The notes beneath the pieces were generated by a model. That model did no database searches. It saw nothing but the letters and a program-made list of their open reading frames with translations, and was not told the DNA's origin. Made by a program: the position numbers and the translations under genes. A stretch of 64,000 nt of DNA from Nakamurella multipartita DSM 44233. Lineage in GTDB: Bacteria > Actinomycetota > Actinomycetes > Mycobacteriales > Nakamurellaceae. Of this stretch, positions 18,308-27,966 are shown in pieces. Location of the stretch: contig NC_013235.1 of the NCBI RefSeq assembly GCF_000024365.1, positions 1,116,001 to 1,180,000 of the forward strand, read 5' to 3'. Position 1 is the stretch's first letter, and every line of letters begins with the position of its first letter.

Positions 18308-19225
18308 TCACTGCCGTTCGCGGATGATCCCGGCCACCACCCGGTTCAGCGCCTGCGCCACCACCCGCACCGAGCGGCGGCGCAGGTTCTCCGGGCGGGT
18401 CAGCAGGTCGATGGTGCGGTGGGCGCCGATCCCGGCCAGCGGGCGGAGCACGATCGAGCCGGGGGGAGCCAGCGGCGAGGTGTACCGCGGTACCAGCCCG
18501 ATCGCGTGGCCGGCCGCGACGATCGAGTTGAGCGTGCCGTAGTCATTGATCCGGTGGACCACGGTGAGCTGCCGTCCGGACACCGCGGCCACCGCGTCGA
18601 GCAGGTCGTCGGGGGAGTAGCCGCCGCGGGTGGTGACCCAGCGTTCGCCGGCCACCTGGTCGGCGGACAGTTCCGCGCAGCCGGCCAGCGGATGGTCGAC
18701 CGGCAGGGCGACGTCCAACGGTTCCCGGACCAGGGTGATGGTGCGCAGGCCGGCCGCCGGCCAGGCCTGGCTGTGGTCCAGCCGGTGCGCGATCACCAGG
18801 TCGTACCGGGCGGTCAGCCCGGGAAAGTCCTGCCGGGGCACGTCCTCGTCGGTCAGCCGGACGTCGGGCGCGGTGGGCAGCCGGGCCAGCTCCTGCAGCA
18901 GCAACCCGAACAGGGACTGCCCGGCGCTGTGGAAGCCGGACACCGAAACCGTGCCCCCGGCCGACTGTTCGAAGGTCTCGACCGCGGTGCGGGCCGCGGC
19001 CATCGCGTCGATCACCTCGGCCCCGGCGTCGGCCAGCACCTGGCCGGCGTCGGTCAGCGCCAGCGTCCGGCCCTGCTTGGCGGTCAGCGGGGTGCTGAAG
19101 CTGCGCTGCAGCGCGGTCAGGTGCTGGGAGACCGCGGAGGGCGAGACGTTGAGTACCTTGGCCACCGCCGAAACACTGCCCAGAGCCCCGAGTTCACGCA
19201 GGATCAGTAGCTGGTGGACCTCCAC
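18308..19225 (-). CDS. LysR-family transcriptional regulator, divergent from tdh-kbl
   Basis: A 305-residue LysR-type regulator. The winged helix-turn-helix spans roughly residues 5-62 ([20 protein letters not shown]), and the remainder is a periplasmic-binding-protein-like effector domain. The start is GTG 19225; no ribosome site is evident, so the message may be leaderless. It is transcribed away from tdh with 90 bases between the starts, the classical arrangement for a LysR protein controlling its divergent neighbour. It therefore probably responds to threonine or a related metabolite. The eCIS effector gene lies 107 bases downstream on the same strand and could receive read-through. Confidence 0.88.
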   Translation of the reverse strand: MEVHQLLILRELGALGSVSAVAKVLNVSPSAVSQHLTALQRSFSTPLTAKQGRTLALTDAGQVLADAGAEVIDAMAAARTAVETFEQSAGGTVSVSGFHSAGQSLFGLLLQELARLPTAPDVRLTDEDVPRQDFPGLTARYDLVIAHRLDHSQAWPAAGLRTITLVREPLDVALPVDHPLAGCAELSADQVAGERWVTTRGGYSPDDLLDAVAAVSGRQLTVVHRINDYGTLNSIVAAGHAIGLVPRYTSPLAPPGSIVLRPLAGIGAHRTIDLLTRPENLRRRSVRVVAQALNRVVAGIIRERQ

Positions 19226-19248
19226 CCGGCAAACCTATCGGTGAAGTA

Positions 19249-19308
19249 TTCGCTAAAGCAACGGCGAAGAAAGAGTCGGTTGTTCTTCAACGTCACCGAC
19301 CGTCTACT
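19249..19308. promoter_or_regulatory. LysR-tdh control region: inverted repeat and candidate promoter
   Basis: TTCGC (19249-19253) and GCGAA (19264-19268) form a short inverted repeat typical in size for a LysR site. Beyond it, TTGTTC (19280-19285) and TCTACT (19303-19308) are 17 bases apart and read toward tdh. That promoter would start RNA within a few bases of the tdh ATG at 19316, in line with the absence of a ribosome-binding site. The assignment is tentative. Confidence 0.4.
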
Positions 19309-19315
19309 TGTCCCC

Positions 19316-20359
19316 ATGAAGGCACTGTTCAAAGCCGAACGGGCTCCCGGGTTCGAGCTGACCGAGCGCCCCGACCCCACCTGCGGCCCCACCGACGTCA
19401 TCGTCCGGGTGCTGCGCACCGGTATCTGCGGCACCGACCTGCACATCCAGCGCTGGGATGCCTGGGCCGACTCGATCGTCCGGGCCCCCCTGATCCCGGG
19501 TCACGAGTTCTTCGGCGAGGTCGTCGAGATCGGTTCCGGTGTGCGCGATGTCGCCGTCGGGGACCGGGTCTCGGGCGAGGGTCACATCGTCTGCGGCACT
19601 TGCCGCAACTGCCGGGCCGGGCGCGGGCACATGTGCATCCGCACGATCAGCGTCGGCGTCCAGCGCGATGGCGCGTTCGCCGAGTACGTGGCCATCCCGG
19701 CCGGCAACGTCTGGGTGCATCATCACCACATCGACCCCGACCTGGGTGCGATCTTCGATCCCTTCGGCAACGCCGTGCACACCGCGCTGTCCTTCCCGCT
19801 GGTCGGCGAGGACGTGCTGGTCAGCGGCTGCGGCCCGATCGGGCTGATGGCCATCGCCGTCGCCCGGCATGCCGGGGCGCGGTTCGTGGTCGGCACCGAC
19901 GTCAGCGCCGCGCGGCTGGACCTGGCCCGCAAGATGGGCGCGAACGAGGTGGTCGACGTTGCCCACCAACCGATCTCGGATGCGCAGCGGTCGCTGGGCA
20001 TGCGCGAGGGTTTCGACGTCGGCTTCGAGATGAGCGGGGCGCCGGCCGCGCTGCAGTCGATGATCGAGAACCTCAACCACGGTGGCCGGGTGGCCATCCT
20101 CGGCCTGCCCGCCCAGCCGTTCGCGATCGACTGGGGCAAGGTCGTCACGCACATGCTCACCCTCAAGGGCGTCTACGGGCGCGAGATGTACGAGACGTGG
20201 AACGCCATGGGCGCCATGATCCAGTCCAGCCCGGCCCTGCGGGAGGCGATCACCTCGGTGATCACCCACCGCCTCCCGGCCCGCGACTGGGAGCAGGGAT
20301 TCGCCGCCGCGGCCGCGGCCGGCACCGGCAAGATCGTCCTCGACTGGTCGGAGGTCTGA
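19316..20359 (+). CDS. tdh: L-threonine 3-dehydrogenase
   Basis: The 347-residue enzyme oxidises L-threonine to 2-amino-3-ketobutyrate with NAD. Its zinc ligands fall at the same numbers as in E. coli Tdh: catalytic Cys38, His63 and Glu64, and structural Cys93, Cys96, Cys99 and Cys107. The Rossmann motif GCGPIGLMA lies in the middle of the chain. The start [12 protein letters not shown] at 19316 gives the family length; the open frame extends 34 codons upstream without conservation. kbl begins 3 bases after its stop, so the two steps of threonine degradation to glycine and acetyl-CoA form one operon. Confidence 0.95.
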   Translation: MKALFKAERAPGFELTERPDPTCGPTDVIVRVLRTGICGTDLHIQRWDAWADSIVRAPLIPGHEFFGEVVEIGSGVRDVAVGDRVSGEGHIVCGTCRNCRAGRGHMCIRTISVGVQRDGAFAEYVAIPAGNVWVHHHHIDPDLGAIFDPFGNAVHTALSFPLVGEDVLVSGCGPIGLMAIAVARHAGARFVVGTDVSAARLDLARKMGANEVVDVAHQPISDAQRSLGMREGFDVGFEMSGAPAALQSMIENLNHGGRVAILGLPAQPFAIDWGKVVTHMLTLKGVYGREMYETWNAMGAMIQSSPALREAITSVITHRLPARDWEQGFAAAAAAGTGKIVLDWSEV

Positions 20360-20362
20360 CCC

Positions 20363-21541
20363 ATGTACGGAGCACTTCAGCAGCACATCACCGCCGAGCT
20401 CGACGGCATCCGCGAGGCCGGCCTGACCAAGCGGGAGCGGTCGATCAGCGGTCCGCAGGGCACCGAGATCGTCGCCGATGGCCAGCCGGTGCTCAACTTC
20501 TGCGCCAACAACTATCTCGGCCTGGCCGACGACCCGCGGCTGCTGGACGCAGCCCGGGCCTCGCTGGACGAGTGGGGCTACGGGCTGGCCAGCGTCCGCT
20601 TCATCTGCGGCACCCAGGAGCAGCATCGGGAGCTCGAGCGCCGGCTGGCCGGTTTCCTGGGCACCCAGGACGCCATCCTGTTCGCCTCCTGCTTCGACGC
20701 CAACGGCGGCGTCTTCGAAACACTCTTCGGCGCCGAGGATGCCATCATCTCCGACGCGCTGAACCACGCTTCGATCATCGACGGCATCCGGCTGTCCAAG
20801 GCCCGCCGGCTGCGGTACCGCAACCGCGACATGGTCGATCTGGAGGAGCAGCTGCGCGCCGCGCAGGACGCCCGGTTCCGGATCGTGGTCACCGACGGCG
20901 TCTTCTCCATGGACGGCTACATCGCCCCGCTGGCGCAGATCTGCGACCTGGCCGAGCGGTACGACGCCCTGGTCTTCGTCGACGACTCGCACGCCGTCGG
21001 CTTCATCGGTGAGAACGGCCGGGGCACCCCCGAGCTGTGCGGGGTCGAGGGCCGGATCGACATTTACACCGGCACCTTCGGCAAGGCCCTCGGCGGCGCC
21101 TCCGGCGGCTACGTCGCCGCGCACGGCGAGATCGTCGAGCTGTTGCGGCAGCGCGCCCGGCCCTACCTGTTCTCCAACACGCTCGCCCCGGCGATGGTCG
21201 CCGGCACGCTGGCCGCCCTCGACCTGGTGGCCAGCTCGAACGAGCTGCGCAAGCGTCTGCAGGAGAACGCGGCGCAGTTCCGGGCCGGCATGGCCGCGCA
21301 CGGCTTCGACCTGCTGCCCGGCGAGCATCCGATCGTGCCGGTCATGTTCGGCGACGCCGCGCTGACCGCCCGGATCGCCGACGAGATGCAGCGCCAGGGC
21401 ATCTATGTCACCGCGTTCAGCTTCCCGGTGGTGCCGCGGGGCGCGGCCCGCATCCGGGTGCAGCTGTCCGCGGCGCACACCCCCGAGCAGATCGACCGGT
21501 GCGTCGCGGCGTTCGTCGCCGCCCGCGATCTGGCCGCCTGA
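20363..21541 (+). CDS. kbl: Glycine C-acetyltransferase (2-amino-3-ketobutyrate CoA ligase)
   Basis: A 392-residue PLP enzyme of the alpha-oxoamine synthase family. It cleaves 2-amino-3-ketobutyrate with CoA to glycine and acetyl-CoA. The PLP lysine is Lys241 in [10 protein letters not shown], and [11 protein letters not shown] (204-214) holds the conserved Asp and His that contact the cofactor. The length is close to the E. coli enzyme (398). It is directly coupled to tdh, and the pair turns threonine into glycine plus acetyl-CoA. Confidence 0.95.
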   Translation: MYGALQQHITAELDGIREAGLTKRERSISGPQGTEIVADGQPVLNFCANNYLGLADDPRLLDAARASLDEWGYGLASVRFICGTQEQHRELERRLAGFLGTQDAILFASCFDANGGVFETLFGAEDAIISDALNHASIIDGIRLSKARRLRYRNRDMVDLEEQLRAAQDARFRIVVTDGVFSMDGYIAPLAQICDLAERYDALVFVDDSHAVGFIGENGRGTPELCGVEGRIDIYTGTFGKALGGASGGYVAAHGEIVELLRQRARPYLFSNTLAPAMVAGTLAALDLVASSNELRKRLQENAAQFRAGMAAHGFDLLPGEHPIVPVMFGDAALTARIADEMQRQGIYVTAFSFPVVPRGAARIRVQLSAAHTPEQIDRCVAAFVAARDLAA

Positions 21542-21589
21542 CCCGTCCACCCCGAACCCCAGCACCCGGCAGATCCGAACGGCGAGGCG

Positions 21590-22270
21590 ATGAACGACGC
21601 GGCGATGCACGTCCTGCGGGTCACCGACCTGTCCGGGGTGCTGGCCAACGCCCTGCTCGGCGGGGTGCTGGCCCGGGCCCGCGGGTTCGATCTGGTCGGC
21701 TTCGCGGTGCTGGCCGTGGTGTCCGGCCTCGGCGGTGGCATCATCCGCGACATCCTGCTGCAGAAGGGCACTCCGGTGGCCCTGGTCGACCACACCTACG
21801 TGCTCACCGCGCTGGTCGGCGCCGCGGTCGCCTTCCTGGTGCCGATCCGCGGCCGGGCCTGGGAACGCTCGTTCCCGGTGCTCGACGCGCTGGCCCTGGG
21901 TTGCTGGGCCGCCGCCGGCGCGCAGAAGGCGCTGAGCCTGGGCCTGGAATGGCCCGCCGCCATCGCCCTGGGCGCCATCACCGCGGCCGGCGGCGGTGTC
22001 GTCCGGGACGTGCTGCTGCGCCAGGTGCCGGCCGTCTTCGGCGGCAACACGCTCTACGTCACGCCCGCGCTGCTGGCCGCGGGAACCATGGTGCTATTCC
22101 ACGCGGCTGGTCAGGTCACCGCCGGCCTGCTGGTCGCCACCGGCGTCGGCGCCGGCCTCACCCTGCTGTCGCACCATCAGGGGTGGCGCCTGCCCGCCCC
22201 GCCCGCCTGGTCGGGGCCGGTCCGCCTCGGCCGGCCGCGCCCGGCCGGAACCGCCCGCGACGAGGGCTGA
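21590..22270 (+). CDS. TRIC/UPF0126-family membrane channel protein
   Basis: The 226-residue, seven-helix membrane protein carries two copies of the family signature GGG(I/V)(I/V)RD ([10 protein letters not shown] and [10 protein letters not shown]), showing the internal duplication of trimeric intracellular cation channels (formerly UPF0126 or YadS). Bacterial members conduct monovalent cations; some members of the family have been proposed to export glycine. It begins 48 bases after kbl. Since kbl makes glycine, a role in glycine or ion balance linked to threonine breakdown is possible, but this is inference. Confidence 0.85.
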   Translation: MNDAAMHVLRVTDLSGVLANALLGGVLARARGFDLVGFAVLAVVSGLGGGIIRDILLQKGTPVALVDHTYVLTALVGAAVAFLVPIRGRAWERSFPVLDALALGCWAAAGAQKALSLGLEWPAAIALGAITAAGGGVVRDVLLRQVPAVFGGNTLYVTPALLAAGTMVLFHAAGQVTAGLLVATGVGAGLTLLSHHQGWRLPAPPAWSGPVRLGRPRPAGTARDEG

Positions 22271-22386
22271 CCCGGCGCGCTCCGCTCACCCGTCCGTTCC
22301 ACCGTTCCGCTCGTCCTTCTCGACCCCTTGCCCCGTGCGCTGCCCTGCCCTGCCCGGGTCGGGCCCCCTCCCCGAAAGGCGCTCCG

Positions 22387-22803
22387 ATGCCCCAGTCCGC
22401 GGCCGAAGAAGCCCGCACCGTCAGCGAGCACGTCAACCATCCCGGACCGGACGATCCGGTTCTGCAACAGGAATTCATCGCCGAGAACGCCGGCTATCAC
22501 AAGGGTCTGAGCAAGCGGCAGATCCAGATGATCGGTATCGGCGGCGCGATCGGCACCGGCCTGTTCCTGGGCGCCGGCGGCCGCCTGCACACCGCCGGCC
22601 CGGGGCTGGTCCTGGTCTATCCTCCAGGACCGGGCAGTCATGGCAGATCGCCTTCGCCTGATCGATGCGCCGCTGCTTCTGGGCCTTTCGTTCGCGGGCC
22701 GGGTGGAAGAACAACTCCACCTCCATCCCGCGGCAGGTCGCCGCCAACTGCCAGTTCCACTCCTCGGCGACAGGCGCCGGTCGTTGCCCGGCCCGGTCGA
22801 TGA
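22387..22803 (+). pseudogene. Amino-acid permease (APC family), N-terminal fragment
   Basis: The frame starts with a good ribosome site (GAAAGGCG) and encodes the start of an amino-acid permease of the AnsP/GABA-permease type: [20 protein letters not shown] (residues 38-57), then [19 protein letters not shown]. Homology stops abruptly at about base 22620, after only one transmembrane segment of the expected twelve. The frame then runs on as nonsense to a TGA at 22803. The break coincides with the point where a reversed whiB fragment begins, so this is a rearrangement scar. It cannot be a working transporter. Confidence 0.85.
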
Positions 22804-22909
22804 TGCCGTCGCCGAAAGCGCCATCGGGTAAGGAGGATTGGCCAGAGCGTCCCGTCCGAGGACGGTCGGCCGGTCCCGGACCGGCCGGGTCGCATCTGGT
22901 CATCGTCAT
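22622..22909 (-). pseudogene. WhiB-family regulator, truncated after the C-x-x-C motif
   Basis: On the minus strand the frame gives the first half of a WhiB protein: [20 protein letters not shown] followed by [12 protein letters not shown]. The first Cys and the C-x-x-C pair of the [4Fe-4S] site are present. The fourth Cys, the G-x-W-G-G turn and the basic DNA-binding tail are missing. The frame continues into antisense permease sequence without WhiB similarity. The breakpoint is at about 22621, shared with the permease fragment, so the two genes are joined inside their coding parts. Confidence 0.8.
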
Positions 22910-22974
22910 CGAGGTCCATCCTCAGTATGCGGGGTCGGGTCATTGTCGCCGGTGAGAGTGCCTCGATGGTCGGG

Positions 22975-23613
22975 TCAGCGCACGATGAGCACGGACAGGG
23001 TGCGGGGGCCGTGCACGCCTTCGACGCGTTCGAGTTCGATGTCGCTGGTGGCGGAGGGTCCGGCGATCATGGTGAGGGGTCGGACGGGGTCGAGGCGGGC
23101 GATGGCTTCGGGGACGGTGTGCACGATCTGCTCGGCGTGCAGGACGACGAGGTGGAAGTCGGGGACCAGGGTGATGGCGCGGCGGCCTTGGCCGGGGCCG
23201 CCGTCGAGGGTGATGGTGCCGGATAACGCGATGGCGACGGTGGCGGTGGTGACGACGGCGTCGATCCGGTCGAGTTCGGCGGGGGTGAGCACGGTGGGGG
23301 TGCCGTCGGTGGTCAGGGTGCGGCCGGAGCGGGCGGCGGCCGCGGCGATCGCCGGGTCCAGATCGGGTGCCAGCACCACCGACCGTTGATCGGTCAGGGC
23401 GGTGTCGATGGCGTCGGCGAGTTGGTCGGGGGTGATCTCGCGGACGTGGGCTTTGTAGTCGACGAGGCGGTCGATCATCAGTTCCAGCACGGGGGGGCTG
23501 CCGGGCGGGTGGTCCCCGACGCGGATGTAGTCGCGGGGGATGGGTGGTGGTGGGGTGGTGTCGGCGGCCAGGGCGCTGCGGATGCGGCCCAGGACGGTCT
23601 CGCGGCTACTCAT
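22975..23613 (-). CDS. lutC: L-lactate utilisation protein LutC (YkgG family)
   Basis: A 212-residue LUD-domain protein, the third subunit of the LutABC complex that oxidises L-lactate to pyruvate. Family features include SSRETVLGRIRSAL at the N-terminus, the ATVAIALSGTITLDGGPGQG core and the C-terminal GPSATSDIELERVEGVHGP, which is diagnostic. Its start overlaps the lutB stop by 8 bases, indicating coupling. It is the last gene of the lut group. Confidence 0.93.
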   Translation of the reverse strand: MSSRETVLGRIRSALAADTTPPPPIPRDYIRVGDHPPGSPPVLELMIDRLVDYKAHVREITPDQLADAIDTALTDQRSVVLAPDLDPAIAAAAARSGRTLTTDGTPTVLTPAELDRIDAVVTTATVAIALSGTITLDGGPGQGRRAITLVPDFHLVVLHAEQIVHTVPEAIARLDPVRPLTMIAGPSATSDIELERVEGVHGPRTLSVLIVR

Positions 23614-25087
23614 GATGCGTTTCCTTCCACCATTGCCGGAACGTCTGCTTGGGCGGGGCGGGCATGTCCTTGGTGTGGGTCCAGGCCGATCCGGGGAACG
23701 GCAGGTGTTTGATCTTCTTGTCGCGGCCGGCGACGAGACGGCCGGCGGCCAGGCCTTTCTCGGCGGCGGCGAACCGGGTGGGGTCGCTCATGATCCAGGC
23801 GGCGGCTTTCATCGCGGCGTCCCAGCCGCCGGGGATGGTGCGGCCGCGGTCGGCGTCCACGGCGCGGCCGCGCAGTTCGACGAGCAGGTCCGGGATGGGG
23901 ATCTTGACCGGGCAGACGTCGTAGCAGGCGCCGCACAGCGAGGAGGCGTAGGGCAGGGTCGAGTTCACGTCGTGGTGGCCGTGCATGCCGGTCAGTTGCG
24001 GGGTCAGCACGGCGCCGATCGGGCCGGGGTAGACCGAGCCGTAGGCGTGGCCGCCGGTGCGTTCGTAGACCGGGCACACGTTCAGGCAGGCCGAGCAGCG
24101 GATGCAGTGCAGCGCGGCCCGGCCGACCTGGTCGGCCAGGGCGTTGGTGCGGCCGTTGTCGAGCAGGATGAGGTGGAAGTTCTGCGGGCCGTCGCCCGGG
24201 GTGACCCCGGTCCACAGCGAGGTGTAGGGGTTCATCCGTTCCCCGGTCGAGGAGCGGGGCAGCAGCTGCAGGAACACTTCCAGGTCGGTGAAGGTGGGCA
24301 GGATCTTCTCGATGCCCATCACGGTGATCAGGGTCTCGGGCAGGGTCACGCACATCCGGCCGTTGCCCTCGGACTCGACCACGCCGATGGTGCCGGTCTC
24401 GGCGATGCCGAAGTTGGTGCCCGAGATCGCGACCTTGCTGGCCAGGAACTTGCGCCGCAGGTGTTCCCGGGCGGCCATCGCCAACCGGCGTGGTTCATCG
24501 GTCAGATCGGCCGGGGCGTCTTCCATTTCGGCCAGGAAGATGTCGCGGACCTCGGTGCGGTTGCGGTGGATGGCCGGGACCAGGATGTGCGAGGGCGTGT
24601 CGTGGCCCAGTTGCACGATCAGTTCGGCCAGGTCGGTCTCGACCGCGGCGATCCCGTTGTCCTCGAGGTATTCGTTGAGGCCGATTTCCTGGGTGGCCAT
24701 CGATTTGACCTTGATGACCTCGTCGACGCCCTGCGCGCGGACCAGTTCGGTGACGATCCGGTTGGCCTCCTGGGCGTCGGTGGCCCAGTGCACGACGCCG
24801 CCGCGGGCGGTCACGTTGGCCTCGAACTGTTCCAGCAGCGCGGGCAGGTTCGACATCACCTGCGTCTTGGTCGCCGCGCCGGCATCACGCAACGCTTCCC
24901 AGTCGGGCATCTCGTCCACGACCAGGGCCCGTTTGCTCCGGATCACCGACGTGGCGTGGGCCAGGTTCCGCCGCAACTGATCGTTGGCCAACTCCCGCCG
25001 GGCCGCCTTCGGGAACGGCAACGCCCCCCGCAACGGCGACTCCTCCTGCGCCGCATGTCTTCTCGGGATGCCCAGGAACGTGCTCAT
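23606..25087 (-). CDS. lutB: L-lactate utilisation iron-sulfur protein LutB
   Basis: This 493-residue protein has an N-terminal LUD domain and a C-terminal ferredoxin-like part with two iron-sulfur motifs: C328-x2-C331-x2-C334-x3-C338 (CIRCSACLNVCP) and C385-x2-C388-x3-C392 (CGACYDVCP). It acts with LutA and LutC as a cytoplasmic L-lactate dehydrogenase complex. ATG 25087 is preceded by GGAAAGG and matches the family start (MSTFLGIPRR); the open frame extends 50 codons further without conservation. It lies 88 bases after lutA. Confidence 0.94.
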   Translation of the reverse strand: MSTFLGIPRRHAAQEESPLRGALPFPKAARRELANDQLRRNLAHATSVIRSKRALVVDEMPDWEALRDAGAATKTQVMSNLPALLEQFEANVTARGGVVHWATDAQEANRIVTELVRAQGVDEVIKVKSMATQEIGLNEYLEDNGIAAVETDLAELIVQLGHDTPSHILVPAIHRNRTEVRDIFLAEMEDAPADLTDEPRRLAMAAREHLRRKFLASKVAISGTNFGIAETGTIGVVESEGNGRMCVTLPETLITVMGIEKILPTFTDLEVFLQLLPRSSTGERMNPYTSLWTGVTPGDGPQNFHLILLDNGRTNALADQVGRAALHCIRCSACLNVCPVYERTGGHAYGSVYPGPIGAVLTPQLTGMHGHHDVNSTLPYASSLCGACYDVCPVKIPIPDLLVELRGRAVDADRGRTIPGGWDAAMKAAAWIMSDPTRFAAAEKGLAAGRLVAGRDKKIKHLPFPGSAWTHTKDMPAPPKQTFRQWWKETHHE

Positions 25088-25175
25088 GCCGTCGCCTTTC
25101 CAACTCGCCTCGCGGGCTCGGCGACCTGGACGCGGCGCCGGCAACTGTGTCGATGATTCGTTCGGCAAGCCTGCA

Positions 25176-25925
25176 TCACGCTGCGACCTGCTCTCGGGTC
25201 GAGGCCAGGATCTGGGCCAGGTGGATGGTCTGCACACCGGTGTCGCCGCGGGACAGGCCGCCGCCGATGTTCATCAGACAGGACGCATCGCCCGCGGTGC
25301 AGACCTGGGCGCCGGTACCCACGACGTTGGCGACCTTGTCGGCCAGCATCGCCGAGCTGGTGTCGGCGTTCTTGATCGAGAAGGTGCCGCCGAACCCGCA
25401 GCACTGGTCGGCGCCGGGCAACTCGACCAGGTCGATGCCCTGGACCGCGCGCAGCAGCTGCAGGGGTTTCTCGCCCACCCGCAGCATCCGCAGCGAGTGG
25501 CAGGTCGGGTGGTAGGTGACCCGGTGCGGGTAGTACGCCCCCACATCGGTCACCTTCAGCACGTCGACCAGCAGCTCGGACAGCTCGTAGGTGCGGCCGG
25601 CCAACGCGGTGGCCCGGTCGGCCAGCGCGGTGTCCCCGACGCGGCGGGCCACCATCGCCTGCTGATGCCGGACCGACCCGACGCACGATCCGGACGGGGC
25701 CACCGCGACATCGAAGTCGGCGGCCTCGAACACCTCGACGTGCTGCCGCACCACCGGCACCGCTTCGGTGAGATACCCGGTGTTGACGTGCATCTGCCCG
25801 CAACACACCTGATCCGCTGGGAACACCACCTGATGCCCCAGCCGTTCCAGCAGCACGGTGGTGGCCTTGGCCACCTCGGGGAACAGCGCGTCACCCAGAC
25901 AGGTGGCGATCAACGCGATACGCAT
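25176..25925 (-). CDS. lutA: L-lactate utilisation protein LutA (CCG-domain iron-sulfur subunit)
   Basis: The 249-residue protein holds two cysteine-rich CCG domains: CCGQMHVN at Cys41-Cys42 and CCGFGG at Cys175-Cys176, each with an upstream partner Cys (Cys9 and Cys142). These domains bind iron-sulfur clusters in LutA/GlcF/HdrB-type subunits that pass electrons during lactate oxidation. It heads lutABC and is separated from lldP by a strong hairpin. Confidence 0.94.
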   Translation of the reverse strand: MRIALIATCLGDALFPEVAKATTVLLERLGHQVVFPADQVCCGQMHVNTGYLTEAVPVVRQHVEVFEAADFDVAVAPSGSCVGSVRHQQAMVARRVGDTALADRATALAGRTYELSELLVDVLKVTDVGAYYPHRVTYHPTCHSLRMLRVGEKPLQLLRAVQGIDLVELPGADQCCGFGGTFSIKNADTSSAMLADKVANVVGTGAQVCTAGDASCLMNIGGGLSRGDTGVQTIHLAQILASTREQVAA

Positions 25926-25987
25926 GACGGGACTCCGGTCAACTCATGCAGCGGCGGAAAGAGTTGCAGGTACGGCGTTCGAAGCCA

Positions 25988-26023
25988 TTCTCGGACGGCG
26001 CCGGGCGGGGCGCCGTCCGAGAA
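25988..26023 (-). terminator. Hairpin between lldP and lutA
   Basis: A perfect 15-bp inverted repeat (TTCTCGGACGGCGCC, 25988-26002, against 26009-26023) with a 6-base loop begins 11 bases after the lldP stop. It should end or strongly reduce lldP transcription before lutA, so that lutABC needs its own promoter or receives only part of the message. Confidence 0.8.
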
Positions 26024-26034
26024 CCGGTGTCAGG

Positions 26035-27726
26035 TCAGGGGATCATCCAGGACAGCACGTTGCTCTGCAGGTAGACCAGCACGCACATGGCCAGCAGCAG
26101 CCCGACGCTCCACTTCAGGACGCGGCGCAGGATGTCCGATTCCTTGCCGAGCAGGCCGACCGCGGTCGCGGCGATGGTCAGGTTCTGCGGGCTGATCATC
26201 TTGCCGACCACGCCGCCGGAGGTGTTCGCCGCGACCAGCAGCGTCGGGTCCAGGCCGGCCTTCTCCGCGGCCGACTGCTGCAGGGTGGCGAACAGGGCGT
26301 TGGCGCTGGTGTCCGAGCCGGTCACGGCGGTGCCGACCCAACCCAGGATCGGGGACAGGAACGCGAAGAACGCGCCGGTGCCGGCGGCCAGCCACTGGCC
26401 GATGGTGATGGTCTGGCCGGACATGTTCATCACGTAGGCCAGGCCCAGCACACTGCCCACGGTCAGCAACGCGAACCGCAACTTGTAGACGGTCTTGCCG
26501 AACTCCTTGACCGCCAGGCCCGGCTTGATCCGGTAGGCGATCATCACGATCACCCCGGAGATGATCAGCAGGGTGCCCGCGTTGGACAGGTACCCCAGGG
26601 TGTACTGGGTGGCCGTGGACGGCTTACCGGCCAGATTCAAGATGTTGCCGTCCGAGCCCGGCCAGCCGAACTTGATATCGGTGCTGGCCAGCCACGTCTT
26701 GAGCGGGGTGAACAGCTTGGCCAGCGAGAACACCACGATGACCACGATGTAGGGCAGGAACGCCATCACGGTCCGCCCGGCGGTCAACTTCTCCGTCGAG
26801 ACCGCGGTGGCCACCGGAGCGCTGCCGCCGGATGGGCCGCCGGTCGGCTCGACGTGCTCCTCCTTGGCCGCCAGGGCCAGCCGCTCCCGGGCCTCCACGG
26901 TGCCCTTGGGCTTCCAGAACTTGAGCATCACCACGACCGAGACCAGCGCGGCCAGCGAGGCGATGATGTCGGTCAGCTCGACCGAGATGAAATTGGCGCT
27001 GACGAACTGGGCGATGGAGAAGCAGATGCCCGAGACCAGGGCGATCGGCCAGGTCTGCTTGATGCCCCGCTTGCCGTCCACGATCATCACCAGCAGCAGC
27101 GGCACGAACATCGCCAGGATCGGGGTCTGCCGGCCGACGACCGCACCGATCTCGTGATAATCGATGCCGGTCAGGTTGCCGGCCGTGATGATCGGGATGC
27201 CGATCGCACCGAACGCGACCGGGGCGGTGTTGGCCAGCAGCACCGTGGCCGCGGCCCGCATCGGGGAGAACCCAAGCGAGACCAGCATGACACCGGTGAT
27301 CGCGACCGGGGCGCCGAACCCGGCCAACGCCTCGAGCAACCCACCGAAACAGAACGCGATGATGATCCCCTGGATCCGGGGATCGTCCGAGATCCGGTTG
27401 AACGCGGTCCGCAGATCCTCGAACCGGCCACTGATCACCGTCAGCTCGTACAGCCAGATCGCCGCCAACACGATCCACATGATCGGGAACAACCCGTACA
27501 AGATGCCCTGCGAGGCACCCAACAACGTCAGATCGACCGGCATCCCGAACGCCAGGATCGCCACCAGGATCGACGCCGCCAACCCGGCCAGGGCCGCGAA
27601 GTGCGCCTTCGTCTTCAACACACCCAGAAAGATGAACACCACAGCCAACGGGATGATCGACACCATCGCCGTGAGAAAAACACTGTCGCCGACAGCAGTG
27701 ATGTCGGGCTGATACGGGGTCGCCAT
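26035..27726 (-). CDS. lldP: L-lactate permease
   Basis: A 563-residue, many-helix integral membrane protein of the LldP/LctP family that imports L-lactate with protons. Family features include ALAGFGAPVAIT, FGAIGIPIITA and, near the C-terminus, TGSDTSANALF and ANTSGGVVGKMISPQN. ATG 27726 has GGAGGAT directly upstream. It is the transporter for the lutABC pathway that follows; the two groups together let the cell grow on lactate. Confidence 0.95.
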   Translation of the reverse strand: MATPYQPDITAVGDSVFLTAMVSIIPLAVVFIFLGVLKTKAHFAALAGLAASILVAILAFGMPVDLTLLGASQGILYGLFPIMWIVLAAIWLYELTVISGRFEDLRTAFNRISDDPRIQGIIIAFCFGGLLEALAGFGAPVAITGVMLVSLGFSPMRAAATVLLANTAPVAFGAIGIPIITAGNLTGIDYHEIGAVVGRQTPILAMFVPLLLVMIVDGKRGIKQTWPIALVSGICFSIAQFVSANFISVELTDIIASLAALVSVVVMLKFWKPKGTVEARERLALAAKEEHVEPTGGPSGGSAPVATAVSTEKLTAGRTVMAFLPYIVVIVVFSLAKLFTPLKTWLASTDIKFGWPGSDGNILNLAGKPSTATQYTLGYLSNAGTLLIISGVIVMIAYRIKPGLAVKEFGKTVYKLRFALLTVGSVLGLAYVMNMSGQTITIGQWLAAGTGAFFAFLSPILGWVGTAVTGSDTSANALFATLQQSAAEKAGLDPTLLVAANTSGGVVGKMISPQNLTIAATAVGLLGKESDILRRVLKWSVGLLLAMCVLVYLQSNVLSWMIP

Positions 27727-27880
27727 TGATCCTCCACGTGGTGGGAAACTCTCGTTCGTGCGCAAACGGTGTGACGGTGGATGTGCGCATCCGGAGACCG
27801 ATGCTCATGGTGTCCGGTGATCAGATTGCGGTCCACCTGAGACGTGCTGTCGGCCTATGCCGATTCCGCATTCCGGCCAT

Positions 27881-27894
27881 GCATCGTTCGATGC
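27881..27894. promoter_or_regulatory. Palindrome upstream of lldP (candidate operator)
   Basis: GCATCG-TT-CGATGC is a perfect 14-bp palindrome in the 240-base gap between the LysR gene and lldP. Nearby CGGC-CTAT-GCCG (from 27851) adds a second small palindrome. It is a plausible binding site for the regulator of lactate use. No experimental match is known to me. Confidence 0.35.
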
Positions 27895-27966
27895 CGGACC
27901 GACAAGCAGTTGCTGGAGTTTGTCTCCCACGAGCATGGAGACTGGCTCGCGGCATCTGACGTCGCC

